Source of the DNA: Paenibacillus_G filicis | GTDB lineage: Bacteria > Bacillota > Bacilli > Paenibacillales > NBRC-103111 | Direction: 5' to 3' | DNA length: 64,000 bases | Assembly: GCF_038070315.1 (NCBI RefSeq) | Contig: NZ_JBBPCC010000024.1 | Coordinates: 62,001-126,000, forward strand | Shown here: positions 1 to 8,471 of the stretch, one piece after another | Layout of the letters: every line of letters starts with the position of its first letter | How positions within the stretch are numbered: the first letter of the stretch is position 1 | Translations under genes and position numbers: made by a program | The notes under the pieces: model-generated | What the model saw: only the letters and a program-made list of their open reading frames with translations | Told to the model about the DNA's origin: nothing | Databases searched by the model: none

Positions 1-955
1 CACTCGCCAGCACGCCCGTCCACCCATTGATCAGCGCATTGTTGCGGCCGAAGGCCCCTGATGACAGCAGGAAGGCTACCGCAAAGCCGGCCCCGATGCA
101 GAGGATCACGCCGGCGGCGGACCCGCCGATCACCCAGCGCCGGGCGGCCGCCGAGCCTGCCTTATTCGCATACATCAGCAGCGCACCGACGACGAGGAGC
201 CCCTCCATCCCTTCCCGGACCGGAATTAGCGCCGCATCCCACCACGAGTACGAGGCGCCAGTGAGCGGCGTCAGCGCTTCGATCATCCGGTCGACAATTG
301 CCTTGGCCTGCGGGCGTTTGTCCTCACTGTTCAGGTAAGCATCCAACAGCACAAGGTCGCGCTCGGACGCATTGTAAACCGTCTGCGACCTGCTCACGAT
401 ATCTCCCTCGACCGACAGCCACTGCTGCTGGAGATGCTTCACTTGAGCACTAGCCTCCGTCCACTGCTCGCGTCCGATGAGATCTCCAGCCGCTCTCAGC
501 TTCAGGATATAAGCATCCAGTGTCATCCGGGTTTTCCCTTCATTGTCCGCGTATGCACCGTCACGGTAATTCAGCAAGGAGAAATGAAGGGTCGCAGCCA
601 GCTCCTGCGCCTTGCCCGCATCCTTGTTCAGCAGGGCCAGCGACAGTCCGGCCACCTCGTTATCGATCTCGAGCGCCAGCTGCAGCGAGTCCTGCTTGAC
701 GGCCGCTTTGCTCGAGCTCCACCATTTCTTGACCGCCCCGAAAGCTTGCGCCGACCGCTCCAGGTCCCCGGTCTCGAGGTAGGCCTTCAGCGCTTCCGCT
801 TGCGCAACGACGGAACTCAGATTCTCCCCATTAGCTGGCTCGCCGGCAGCTGCCTGCAGCGACGAAGAAGCCGAAAAAAAAAGGCTTCCCGCCAGTAAAA
901 ACACACAAACTGCCCCAATCAACAAACGGCGAATCGGCCAGCTTGTGTCTGACAT
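1..955 (-). CDS. efeU: FTR1/EfeU-type iron permease, C-terminus cut by window edge
   Basis: High-affinity iron permease of the FTR1/EfeU family, which moves ferric iron across the cytoplasmic membrane. The 318 visible codons begin with a signal peptide or first membrane segment (about residues 9-30). A soluble helical extracytoplasmic region follows (about 38-230), as in the Bacillus YwbL/EfeU type, then the first permease helices. REGME at 247-251 is the family's REGLE-type iron-binding motif. The reading frame stays open to base 1, so the second half, with the second REGxE motif expected, lies outside. The ATG at 955 is preceded by AAGGAGAT. A near-perfect sigma-A promoter and Fur box lie directly upstream, so repression by iron is expected. 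EfeO and EfeB partners would be expected downstream, beyond the left edge. The family is clear; the exact symbol is by homology only. Confidence 0.9.
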   Translation of the reverse strand, partial: MSDTSWPIRRLLIGAVCVFLLAGSLFFSASSSLQAAAGEPANGENLSSVVAQAEALKAYLETGDLERSAQAFGAVKKWWSSSKAAVKQDSLQLALEIDNEVAGLSLALLNKDAGKAQELAATLHFSLLNYRDGAYADNEGKTRMTLDAYILKLRAAGDLIGREQWTEASAQVKHLQQQWLSVEGDIVSRSQTVYNASERDLVLLDAYLNSEDKRPQAKAIVDRMIEALTPLTGASYSWWDAALIPVREGMEGLLVVGALLMYANKAGSAAARRWVIGGSAAGVILCIGAGFAVAFLLSSGAFGRNNALINGWTGVLAS

Positions 956-998
956 AGGCTCATCTCCTTATATGTAATCAGAATTTAAAACATTAATT

Positions 999-1017
999 GA
1001 AAATGATTATCATTATT
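999..1017 (-). promoter_or_regulatory. Fur box of the iron permease gene
   Basis: This 19-base site matches the classical Fur consensus (GATAATGATTATCATTATC) at 17 of 19 positions. It lies between the -10 box and the start codon of the iron permease, where bound Fur-Fe would block transcription. Confidence 0.85.
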
Positions 1018-1026
1018 GTTAAATGA

Positions 1027-1055
1027 ATTATAGGATCAGGCTGGATGGTTGTCAA
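1027..1055 (-). promoter_or_regulatory. sigma-A promoter of the iron permease gene
   Basis: On the minus strand there is TTGACA (1050-1055), a 17-base spacer and TATAAT (1027-1032), a perfect vegetative promoter. The Fur box starts about 10 bases downstream of the -10 element and so covers the expected transcription start. Confidence 0.85.
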
Positions 1056-1240
1056 TGTAAAAATGGTGACAATTGCAGGCCTCATTTTCATACTGCATTC
1101 CGGCTGCCAGCACGATGAAAGGTAACGGCTGCAGGGCCCTCTCCGCGGTTACTTCTTCATGATATACTAGGCCTATGCGAGCATGCTTGACAGGCATCTA
1201 TCTGGGGAATCCATGCAGGAAGCATCTATAGGAGGTTTAT

Positions 1241-1632
1241 ATGAACATCGGCATTATCGGCGATTACAATCCGGCGTATCCGTCTCAACGAACTACGTGC
1301 GAAGCGCTCCTGCACGCGGCACGGCAAGCAGGGCTTCGCATCGGGATCGAATGGATATCATCCAGCAGCCTTCACGGGCGTTCGGCATCTATCAGCAGTC
1401 ACGTGTAACGGAAGCCTTCCGATGTAAGTATGGACTCAACCCTGAATATCAGCGGATGATTCACGAAGCCGGATTAAGAATAACGGGGGAAGATGCCCAC
1501 GCTCAGCCCAGAATCATCGAATTGCCGGAACATCCTTTCTATATGGGCACTCTCTTCGTGCCTCAGCTCAGCTCGACTCCGGAACATCCCCATGGTCTGG
1601 TGAATGCTTTCCTCGAATCGATGAGCAGCTAG
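1241..1632 (+). pseudogene. decayed CTP-synthase C-terminal-region-related (glutamine amidotransferase-like) protein
   Basis: The ATG at 1241, with GGAGG at 1231-1235, opens a frame that starts MNIGIIGDYNPAYPSQ. This is the N-terminus of the family annotated as CTP synthase C-terminal region-related (seleno)protein, a class-I glutamine amidotransferase-like fold. The frame stops at 1406-1408 after 55 codons. A different frame then carries the family's C-terminus (FRCKYGLNPEYQR, then ELPEHPFYMGTLFVPQLSS) up to the stop at 1630-1632. The middle of the protein, including the nucleophile-elbow region, is missing: the family is normally about 230-240 residues and only about 130 are represented here. 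This is therefore an internal deletion plus frame change, not a sequencing slip. It is very probably non-functional. Confidence 0.8.
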
Positions 1633-1657
1633 AGACCGGGGAACCCCTGAGAACTCC

Positions 1658-1685
1658 AAAAAGAGCTGCCCGGCCCAGGCAGCTC
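1658..1685 (-). terminator. Rho-independent terminator of the GNAT gene
   Basis: Minus-strand hairpin with 8-base perfect arms (GAGCTGCC/GGCAGCTC, 1663-1670 and 1678-1685), a 7-base loop and a T run. It lies about 45 bases beyond the stop of the acetyltransferase at 1729. Confidence 0.75.
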
Positions 1686-1728
1686 CTCCACGTACATTCC
1701 CTATCTGCTGTTAACCCTCTGCGCAAGG

Positions 1729-2283
1729 CTACGCCTGCTGTCCCACCAAATGGCTGATTTCCGCGTGATCGGACCACTGCAGGCGGTAGCTCTTGACGAG
1801 CGTTTCCCCATTCATGATGTCCTTGTCGGATGCACGTTCAAATCCCAGCCGCTCATACAGCTTCACAGCCGATTCCATCATATCCGATGTGTGCAGATGA
1901 AGTGTCGTAGCCCCCAGCGCTACGGAACGCCGTACGCTCTCGCGGATGAGCTCCGTAGCAATGCCTCGGCCCCTGACATCGGGCGATACAGCCAGCAAGC
2001 GGATAATAGGGGAATGAAGGTTCAATTCAGGCCTGCCGTAGGCGACCTCACCGGATATGTACATCTGCACACTGCCTACCACGCGTCCGTCGATCTCTGC
2101 GACAATCCGTGCTATCGGTCCATCGCCATCAACCGACGAGCTGATCGATTCGCGATACGGCACCCACCTTTCGGCAGGCAGCACCTGCTCGTATTGGCTG
2201 TAAGCATTCAACATGAGGCTGCGGATAACCTCCTTATCGCTATCGCGGGCATCTCTGATCAAGAGTTGGCCTGAATGAGTCAT
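1729..2283 (-). CDS. GNAT family N-acetyltransferase
   Basis: Acetyl-CoA-dependent N-acetyltransferase of the GNAT fold, about 184 residues; the substrate is unknown. The acetyl-CoA pyrophosphate-binding motif A is clear (LLAVSPDVRGRGIATELI), followed by motif B ending in YERLGFERA. The frame could begin four codons earlier at a GTG (2295). The ATG at 2283 is preferred because AAGGTG sits nine bases upstream of it, whereas the GTG would overlap that site. The gene stands alone on the minus strand, with its own terminator at 1658-1685. Neighbours give no hint of substrate. Confidence 0.85.
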   Translation of the reverse strand: MTHSGQLLIRDARDSDKEVIRSLMLNAYSQYEQVLPAERWVPYRESISSSVDGDGPIARIVAEIDGRVVGSVQMYISGEVAYGRPELNLHSPIIRLLAVSPDVRGRGIATELIRESVRRSVALGATTLHLHTSDMMESAVKLYERLGFERASDKDIMNGETLVKSYRLQWSDHAEISHLVGQQA

Positions 2284-2438
2284 CGGTGTCGACACCTTCC
2301 CTATTTTTCAATTGTTATTAATTCCGATAATATTCATCAACTAAATAAGATTTAATCTTGGATTAACGTACCATTTTCCGTTCATGGTCGTCAATCGTCC
2401 TCTGATAGAAGTTTTCTATGAAAAATTAAGGTTTTCTA

Positions 2439-4298
2439 TTAGATCTCCACATTCAGCCGCAGCGCTTGTCCGCAGCGCGGACAATAGCGGGTGTCGGGCG
2501 GACATAATGTACCGCATGCCTGGCAGGTCAACATCCGCGTGCTCTCTGCGGTCACTGGCTCCTCCGCCACAGTCCGGTCCGCACTAAGCTCCGGATTCAG
2601 TGAGGTCAGTGCCTGCAGCTCTTCCTCCGAGCCGGTGCGGATCAGCCGTAGCAGCAGCATGATCCCCGCCGCTCCGGCTGCCGCCATGACGGCTATCCTC
2701 AGCAGCCCGCTCGCAAAGTGGTAATCCCAGAGCGTGTGCAGCAGCACGGCAGCAGCCAGCAGGCCCGCCATCTTCATCAGCGCGGCGGCTCTGCCGCCTC
2801 CTGGGCTCCTGCGTAAGCCAAGCCATATGCCGACAGCAGCGATCGCCGTCCATGTGCCATGCCCGAAGGGAGAAAGCAGCCCTCTCATCCACAGAACCGC
2901 GAGCATGCTTCCCGTAGCGCCATCCCCCAGGAAGTTCCAGCCATAGATCACACTCTCGATCGCGGCGAATCCCATCCCGGCAGAGGCGCCGAAGACGACA
3001 GCGTCCATCTTGAAGCGCTGCTTCCGGCCTCTTAAGAAGAAGTAGCAGATCAGCAGCTTTGAAGCTTCCTCGATCAATGCGACGGATAGCGGCAAGTGGA
3101 GCTGCGAGAAGGCTTGTCCGTCCGAAACGCTGCTGAACAGCCACCGCTTTTCCACGAAAAGAGCCAGCGGTCCCGCAATGACGGCGGATGCTAGGAATAC
3201 GCTAACCAGGCGTGTTAAGCGGAAGCCGAGCAATTGTGAGCTTCTCGCATAAGCGACGAAAGTGACCGGCCCCGCCATGCCACCCACGAGCAAAGCCGCA
3301 TACACCCAGAACCTGCCGCCCAGCCAGATCGCCAGCAGGGTTGTCGCGAGGAACAGACCCCCCATGAGCAGCAGCACATCCACCCAACGCTGGCGGTTGG
3401 CCAGTCTCGTCAGCGGCTCTGACGGAGCTGGACGACCGATAGCAGGTGGCGCCTTGGAGCCGTCCTTATAGCCGTCTCCATCTGTCCATTGTCTCGCTGC
3501 AGCCTCTGCCAGATCGGGCATACGGATGCCCAGGGCCGACAGGAACTGCCGCTTCACCGGCTCGTATTGCTTCAGAATAAATCCAAATTCCTCCTGGCCC
3601 ATAGACAGAAGCTGACCCTCCTCGAGCGCCGTCACCGTAGCCGTCCGCGGGACACCGGCCAACAACGCGATCTCTCCGAAATAATCGCCTCGTCCGAGCA
3701 CCGCGACCCGCTTGCCACCGATGCGGACCTCGAAGCTGCCGGAGCCCACGGTATAGAATTCGCGGCCCGGCTCTCCTTCCCGCACAATGACCTCACCCGG
3801 CTTGACCTGACGCAGCAGCGAGATTTCGGCAAGCCCCCTCAGCTCCGAATCGGGAATCGACGACCAGATGGAAGCCTTGCTCAACAGACCGTGTATACCG
3901 CGGATTCTCGCTCCATAGGTGAGGCTCTCGTGGAAGAATGGGCTGGATGCCGATAAGGATTGGAAGGCATCCCGGTCCAGCCGAAGAGCGTCGACCGGTC
4001 CCGCAGCGCAGACCGTTGCCGTTCTTGGCTCCGTGGAGAGCAACGCGATCTCGCCGATCAGAGCACCAGGGCCCAGCGTAGCCAGCTGAACGCTGCGGCC
4101 GATCAGGCTGCGGGCCATAACCCGGACCTCGCCTGACACGATGAAGAAGCAATCGGTGCCGTCAGCGCCTTCTTTAATAATCGTCTCCCCATCCCTATAG
4201 CTCACGGCGCTCATCGTCGCGGCCGCGACCGACAATTCATGGTCCGGTACGCCGTGCAGCAGCGAATGCCCTCGCAATATATCTACGATATTGGCCAT
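2439..4298 (-). CDS. fusion of two cyclic-nucleotide-binding-type domains with a PrsW-family membrane protease and a C-terminal zinc ribbon
   Basis: 619 residues with an unusual domain order. Residues about 10-120 and 138-245 are two cNMP-binding-type beta-roll domains; each has the phosphate-binding-cassette-like stretch, IGEIALLSTEPRTATV and FGEIALLAGVPRTATV. Residues about 305-555 form a multi-pass membrane domain with the PrsW/CPBP-type glutamate protease signature: EEASK at 410-414, FAAIES at 424-429, GHGTW at 479-483 and HTLWDYH at 521-527. The end carries a CxxC-x10-CxxC zinc ribbon (C592, C595, C606, C609). PrsW proteins elsewhere cleave anti-sigma factors at site 1. Here proteolysis may be gated by a nucleotide or other ligand bound to the cytosolic rolls, which is inference. 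No anti-sigma gene is adjacent. The next gene upstream on the same strand encodes an exported coiled-coil protein, a possible partner by position only. Confidence 0.8.
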   Translation of the reverse strand: MANIVDILRGHSLLHGVPDHELSVAAATMSAVSYRDGETIIKEGADGTDCFFIVSGEVRVMARSLIGRSVQLATLGPGALIGEIALLSTEPRTATVCAAGPVDALRLDRDAFQSLSASSPFFHESLTYGARIRGIHGLLSKASIWSSIPDSELRGLAEISLLRQVKPGEVIVREGEPGREFYTVGSGSFEVRIGGKRVAVLGRGDYFGEIALLAGVPRTATVTALEEGQLLSMGQEEFGFILKQYEPVKRQFLSALGIRMPDLAEAAARQWTDGDGYKDGSKAPPAIGRPAPSEPLTRLANRQRWVDVLLLMGGLFLATTLLAIWLGGRFWVYAALLVGGMAGPVTFVAYARSSQLLGFRLTRLVSVFLASAVIAGPLALFVEKRWLFSSVSDGQAFSQLHLPLSVALIEEASKLLICYFFLRGRKQRFKMDAVVFGASAGMGFAAIESVIYGWNFLGDGATGSMLAVLWMRGLLSPFGHGTWTAIAAVGIWLGLRRSPGGGRAAALMKMAGLLAAAVLLHTLWDYHFASGLLRIAVMAAAGAAGIMLLLRLIRTGSEEELQALTSLNPELSADRTVAEEPVTAESTRMLTCQACGTLCPPDTRYCPRCGQALRLNVEI

Positions 4299-4375
4299 GT
4301 GCGCGCAACCTCTCTACATGGAAAAAGGAACCCGCCATAGCAGATTCCAGTTCCGTTTTCCTTATTATATATCCT

Positions 4376-4972
4376 CTATCTCATATTGCCAATGATACTG
4401 CTGCGGCTATCCTGCATCTTTTTGACGAAATTGGTCATGACGTCAAATGCCTCGTTGCGCTTGTTGCTCATGCTTTGCAGCCGGAGCATATCCATCTGCT
4501 GGGAATTATTTGCCGCATCAATCTTCTGCTTAAGTTCTTGAATCATGGAATCCATCTCCGCCGCATTGAAGCTCGTTTTGGAAGCATACTGGATCAGATG
4601 CATCTTTACCTGATCATGCAGACCAGCGGGCAAACTGTAAGGAGCCTGGCCCGTGCGCTGAACTCTAAGCTCATTGAGCAGTGAATTGAGCTGAGCCATT
4701 TGAGTATTACGTTCTTGCACCGCCTTGATCTGCTCCTGAAGCTGAGCATCCAGCAAGCGGGTACGCTCACTTTGGACAGCCATCAATGCCGTTTCGATAT
4801 CCATGCTAGCGATATTTTGCCCATTGATGCCGCCGATTGCATTATTCGTTGCCCCTTGACCGATGGCTTGCTTAACTGAGCTGTATGCCGTGTCGTTGAG
4901 CATAATGCCGGCTCCTGCGGCTACGCCCAGGATGAGAGCTCCGACCGTGGTGGCGATTGATTTTTTATTCAT
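4376..4972 (-). CDS. exported or membrane-anchored coiled-coil protein of unknown function
   Basis: 198 residues; not assigned to a family. It begins MNKKSIATTVGALILGVAAGAGIML, a signal peptide or single N-terminal membrane anchor. Long, heptad-like, Q- and L-rich helices follow (about residues 65-110 and 140-190) that look like coiled coil. The ATG at 4972 is chosen over an in-frame start 13 codons upstream because a GGGGGG ribosome binding site (4981-4986) lies eight bases before it and the signal sequence then starts correctly. It ends 77 bases before the start of the nucleotide-binding/PrsW-like gene on the same strand, so the two may be co-transcribed. Confidence 0.7.
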   Translation of the reverse strand: MNKKSIATTVGALILGVAAGAGIMLNDTAYSSVKQAIGQGATNNAIGGINGQNIASMDIETALMAVQSERTRLLDAQLQEQIKAVQERNTQMAQLNSLLNELRVQRTGQAPYSLPAGLHDQVKMHLIQYASKTSFNAAEMDSMIQELKQKIDAANNSQQMDMLRLQSMSNKRNEAFDVMTNFVKKMQDSRSSIIGNMR

Positions 4973-5125
4973 AGATAAGTCCCCCCGAATCCAATGTCCT
5001 GCATTTGCCATGTTGGCTACGAGAAATAGAATAACACAGGTTGACCTGCATTACTGTAGCGCCGCACACAAAATGACAACATTTTCTCGGGTTGCCCTGG
5101 ACTACCTCTCAATCTCCCTGTCCCG

Positions 5126-7555
5126 TTAAGCCAACCCCCGCTGTGGAGCGAAGAACGCCTGCTCAACATCAACAGCCGATAGAGGCCGGCTGTAATAATA
5201 GCCCTGGATTTCCTTGCAATCGTTGTACATCAGAATATCGAGCTGCTCCTTCGTCTCGATCCCCTCGGCGATAACCTCCATATCCAGATGCTGAGCCATG
5301 GAGATGATCGTCGCAACGATCGCTTTGTCATTTTTATTGCCGGTAATATCCTGGATAAAGGATCGGTCGATCTTCAGCTTGTGGATCGGGAACAGCTTGA
5401 GATAGCTGAGCGAGCTGTAACCCGTTCCGAAATCGTCCAGACTGATGCGAATCCCGATTCGCGTCAGCTCATTGAGAATCTGAATCGACACGGCCGGGTC
5501 CATCATCATGCTTTCCGTAATCTCCAGATCCAGATATTTGGGCTCCAGACCCGTTTCGTCCAGAATATCGCGGATGTAGGCGACCAGATTGCTCTGGTGG
5601 AACTGCTGGGAAGAGAGATTGACGGATACCGGGATCAGAGGACCTCCGCCCTCATGCCACTCCCTCATCTGGCGGCAAGCCTCCCGCAGCACCCAAGTTC
5701 CGATCTCACTGATCAGACCCGTCTCCTCGGCTATGGGGATAAACGTCCCTGGCGAAATAATCCCCTTCGACGGATGCCTCCAGCGGACCAGCGCCTCTAC
5801 GCCGATCATCATGCCATCCTGCGCCCGGATTTGAGGCTGATAATGCAGAAACAGTTCTTGCCGCTCTATCGCTTTGCGCAGCTCACCTTCAAGCTCGATT
5901 TTTTCCTGCAGCTTGTTATTGAGCTCGCTATTGTAAAACTTATAGCCATTCTTGCCCTTCTTCTTCACCTCGTACATGGCAGAGTCCGCGTTCTTCAGCA
6001 GCTGGGTGGAATCTTGTCCATGCTCCGGGAACATAGCGATGCCAATGCTCGCCGTGACGTAGAAGTCATTTTCCTTCAAGCGATAAGGCTTCTGCAGCTC
6101 GGCAATGACCCGCTCGGCGAGCCGGGAGGCCTGTTCTTCTTCCGCCCCCTCGACCAATAGAGTGAACTCGTCGCCGCCCATCCGGGCCAGCACGACGTTC
6201 TGGCCCTCCAAGCTCCTGCTGATTCTCTCGCTCATCTCACGCAAGAAAATATCGCCATAGGTATGGCCCAGAGAATCATTAATATTTTTAAACCGGTCGA
6301 AGTCCATCACCATCACGGCAAAGCTCGCCCCGCGGGGCCTCGCTTCCTCGAGAGCTTGCTCCAGATTCTGGTTGAATTTCCGCCGATTCGGGAGCCCTGT
6401 TAGCTCATCGTGAAAGGCCAGATGATGAATGCGTTCCTTAGCCTGTTTTTCTTCCGAAATATCGCGGATAATGATGTACTGTCCCACCATATCTCCCTCG
6501 ATCTCAAGCGGTACATTCATCACGTGCAGATCAAGCTGCTGTCCCGATAGAAGCTGAATTTTCGCCTCGAAGCTGTGCTTGGCCCCATTCGGCGAGTTCA
6601 AGAGTTCCTGGCTCCGGCAGTTCTCACGGCCTATGGCCACATCGATGAATTCGGCCAGCGGCCGGTTGACAAAAGCCCTTCCGTCGACGCCCGCAATACG
6701 GGAGGCAGCCGGATTGATCGCAAGAACGCGGTGATCGAGATCGACAGTAATAATCCCGTCCTTGTTGTTGTCGTATAGCGACTTGTACATATTTTCGTTC
6801 TCGATAATGACCGATTGCTGCCGTTCAAACCGCCGGGACAAAAACACACCCAGCAAGGAGAAGCCCAGTGCGGCCAGGGTGCCAAAGGCGATGACATAAG
6901 CCAGCCATTTCGGATCGAGGAGGATGCCGGACGATGATGCAGATTTTTCCCCCAGTTGAAACTGCGCAGCGTACATCCCCGTGTAATGCATACCGGCAAT
7001 GGCGGCTCCCATCAGCAATCCGCTGCCAAGCTTCTTCCATACCTCCCCCTGCTTGCCTCCCCTGCGGAAATAGGAAGACAGGGCCAGGGCCGCCAGCGAA
7101 GCTGCCACGGCGATAAAGACAGAGAGTCCGACCAGTCCGGGACGATAGGTGATATCGATCTGCATCGCATCCATGCCGATATAATGCATAGCCACGATGC
7201 CGGCAGCCAGCATCAGACTGCCGCTCAGCCACTGCACGATGGTAACCTGTGCCCGGCCCACGATCAGCAGCGCGACCCAGGATGAAGCGATCGCCGCGAC
7301 GACAGAAAGCGCAATCTTCATCACATCGTAGGCGACGGGGAATGGCAGCGAGAAAGCCAGCATGCCGACAAAGTGCATAGACCAGATCCCGAGGCCCATA
7401 GCCGCCGCTCCTACTGAAACCCAAATCCATCGGCTCCTTCCGCGAGCGCGACCCAGATTGCCAGCCAGACTAAGTACCGTATATGAGGTTAAGACTGCCA
7501 CTATATACGAAAATACAATGAGCTCCATGTCATAGGAGCCGTGAACATGTTCCAT
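5126..7555 (-). CDS. MHYT-PAS-GGDEF-EAL cyclic-di-GMP signalling protein
   Basis: 809 residues. Residues 1-240 form a seven-helix MHYT sensor with three repeated motifs (MHFVGM, MHYIGM, MHYTGM), proposed in the literature to bind a metal such as copper and to sense oxygen, CO or NO. A PAS domain follows (about 255-375), then a diguanylate cyclase domain with an intact GGDEF signature, then an EAL phosphodiesterase domain. The EAL domain keeps the residues expected for activity: EALVRW, VNLSSQQF, LEITES, DDFGTG and AEGIET. No RxxD product-inhibition site is visible at the usual spacing before GGDEF. Synthesis and breakdown of c-di-GMP are therefore both possible. The ATG at 7555 is preceded by GAGGGA. 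The gene is isolated, so the controlled behaviour cannot be inferred from context. Confidence 0.92.
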   Translation of the reverse strand: MEHVHGSYDMELIVFSYIVAVLTSYTVLSLAGNLGRARGRSRWIWVSVGAAAMGLGIWSMHFVGMLAFSLPFPVAYDVMKIALSVVAAIASSWVALLIVGRAQVTIVQWLSGSLMLAAGIVAMHYIGMDAMQIDITYRPGLVGLSVFIAVAASLAALALSSYFRRGGKQGEVWKKLGSGLLMGAAIAGMHYTGMYAAQFQLGEKSASSSGILLDPKWLAYVIAFGTLAALGFSLLGVFLSRRFERQQSVIIENENMYKSLYDNNKDGIITVDLDHRVLAINPAASRIAGVDGRAFVNRPLAEFIDVAIGRENCRSQELLNSPNGAKHSFEAKIQLLSGQQLDLHVMNVPLEIEGDMVGQYIIIRDISEEKQAKERIHHLAFHDELTGLPNRRKFNQNLEQALEEARPRGASFAVMVMDFDRFKNINDSLGHTYGDIFLREMSERISRSLEGQNVVLARMGGDEFTLLVEGAEEEQASRLAERVIAELQKPYRLKENDFYVTASIGIAMFPEHGQDSTQLLKNADSAMYEVKKKGKNGYKFYNSELNNKLQEKIELEGELRKAIERQELFLHYQPQIRAQDGMMIGVEALVRWRHPSKGIISPGTFIPIAEETGLISEIGTWVLREACRQMREWHEGGGPLIPVSVNLSSQQFHQSNLVAYIRDILDETGLEPKYLDLEITESMMMDPAVSIQILNELTRIGIRISLDDFGTGYSSLSYLKLFPIHKLKIDRSFIQDITGNKNDKAIVATIISMAQHLDMEVIAEGIETKEQLDILMYNDCKEIQGYYYSRPLSAVDVEQAFFAPQRGLA

Positions 7556-7724
7556 CGATTTCCCTCTCCTCGTTTGTCTGTCATTCTATCATATTCCATT
7601 TGGCCTAAAATCCAAAGTAAAATTAGGTCCGATGACTCACCTTCTATTATATCGGGACGTTCTGAAACTTTTTTGAAACGGACTTGAATAGGACACAATC
7701 GCCTGCGATCTATTAATTATTATG

Positions 7725-7750
7725 GAAAAAAGCCACTTTTAGCAAGTGGC
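7725..7750 (-). terminator. terminator of the RimJ/RimL-type acetyltransferase gene
   Basis: Minus-strand hairpin with perfect 7-base arms (7732-7738 and 7744-7750), a 5-base loop and six T residues. It lies about 40 bases past the stop of the acetyltransferase at 7791. Confidence 0.8.
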
Positions 7751-7790
7751 TTGATTGTAAAATATTTAATGATCTAGGGCCCGAGATTGA

Positions 7791-8339
7791 TTATGACTTA
7801 CTTCTCTTGAAATCCCGGTTGACATGAAATAACACATGCTTATATAAAAGACTGCCTTTCTCAACTTTAGGGTGATCAAATGTTTTCATAAAGCTCATGC
7901 CGATTTTTTTCATGACGTTTTTCGAAGGAGCGTTCAGATCAGCTGTAAAACTATAAACGTCAACAAAGCCCAAGCTGTTAAATCCATATTGTAAACAAGC
8001 CTCTGCTCCCTCCGTTGCATACCCTTTTCCCCAGGCTGCTTTTTTCAGTCGCCATCCAATTTCTATACACGGTGTAAAATCTGCCTCGAAGGTTGCCCTA
8101 CGAAATCCAATAAATCCGATAAATTCTTTATTTTCTTTTACTTCCACGGCATACAACCCATATCCGCATGCTTTAAACTCGGAAACAATAGATTGATAGA
8201 ACACATGGGTTTCTTCGGCTGATAAAGTTTTAGTAAAATAAGTCATCACCTCTTCGTCGGCATTGAGTCGGCTAAACGGTTCTAAGTCCGTTTCTTCCCA
8301 GTCGCGCAGCTGCAGTCTCGCTGTCTCCATATAAATCAT
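7791..8339 (-). CDS. GNAT family N-acetyltransferase, RimJ/RimL type
   Basis: 182-residue acetyltransferase of the RimJ/RimL-like (Acetyltransf_3) branch, which acetylates protein N-termini or small molecules. It starts METARLQLRDWEETDLEPF, typical of the branch. It carries GWRLKKAAWGKGYATEGAEACLQYGF (motif A, acetyl-CoA binding) and ends with an NAPSKNVMKKIGM segment (motif B). GGGGGTG lies five bases before the ATG at 8339; an internal ATG three codons later is also possible. Lower GC than its neighbours. The substrate is unknown. Confidence 0.88.
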   Translation of the reverse strand: MIYMETARLQLRDWEETDLEPFSRLNADEEVMTYFTKTLSAEETHVFYQSIVSEFKACGYGLYAVEVKENKEFIGFIGFRRATFEADFTPCIEIGWRLKKAAWGKGYATEGAEACLQYGFNSLGFVDVYSFTADLNAPSKNVMKKIGMSFMKTFDHPKVEKGSLLYKHVLFHVNRDFKRSKS

Positions 8340-8441
8340 GCTCGCACCCCCATGTGTCCGTTACCGTTTCATATTCGGCTCCGTATTTTTATCTTCCTTG
8401 TGAATAAGGATATCTCTTCTAATGTAACATGAGCAAATAAA

Positions 8442-8465
8442 AAAAGCTTGATCGCTCAAGCTTTT
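8442..8465 (-). terminator. terminator of mntH
   Basis: Perfect 10-base arms (8442-8451 and 8456-8465) around a 4-base loop, with a T-rich tract following on the minus strand. It ends seven bases from the mntH stop codon. Confidence 0.85.
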
Positions 8466-8471
8466 ACACAA

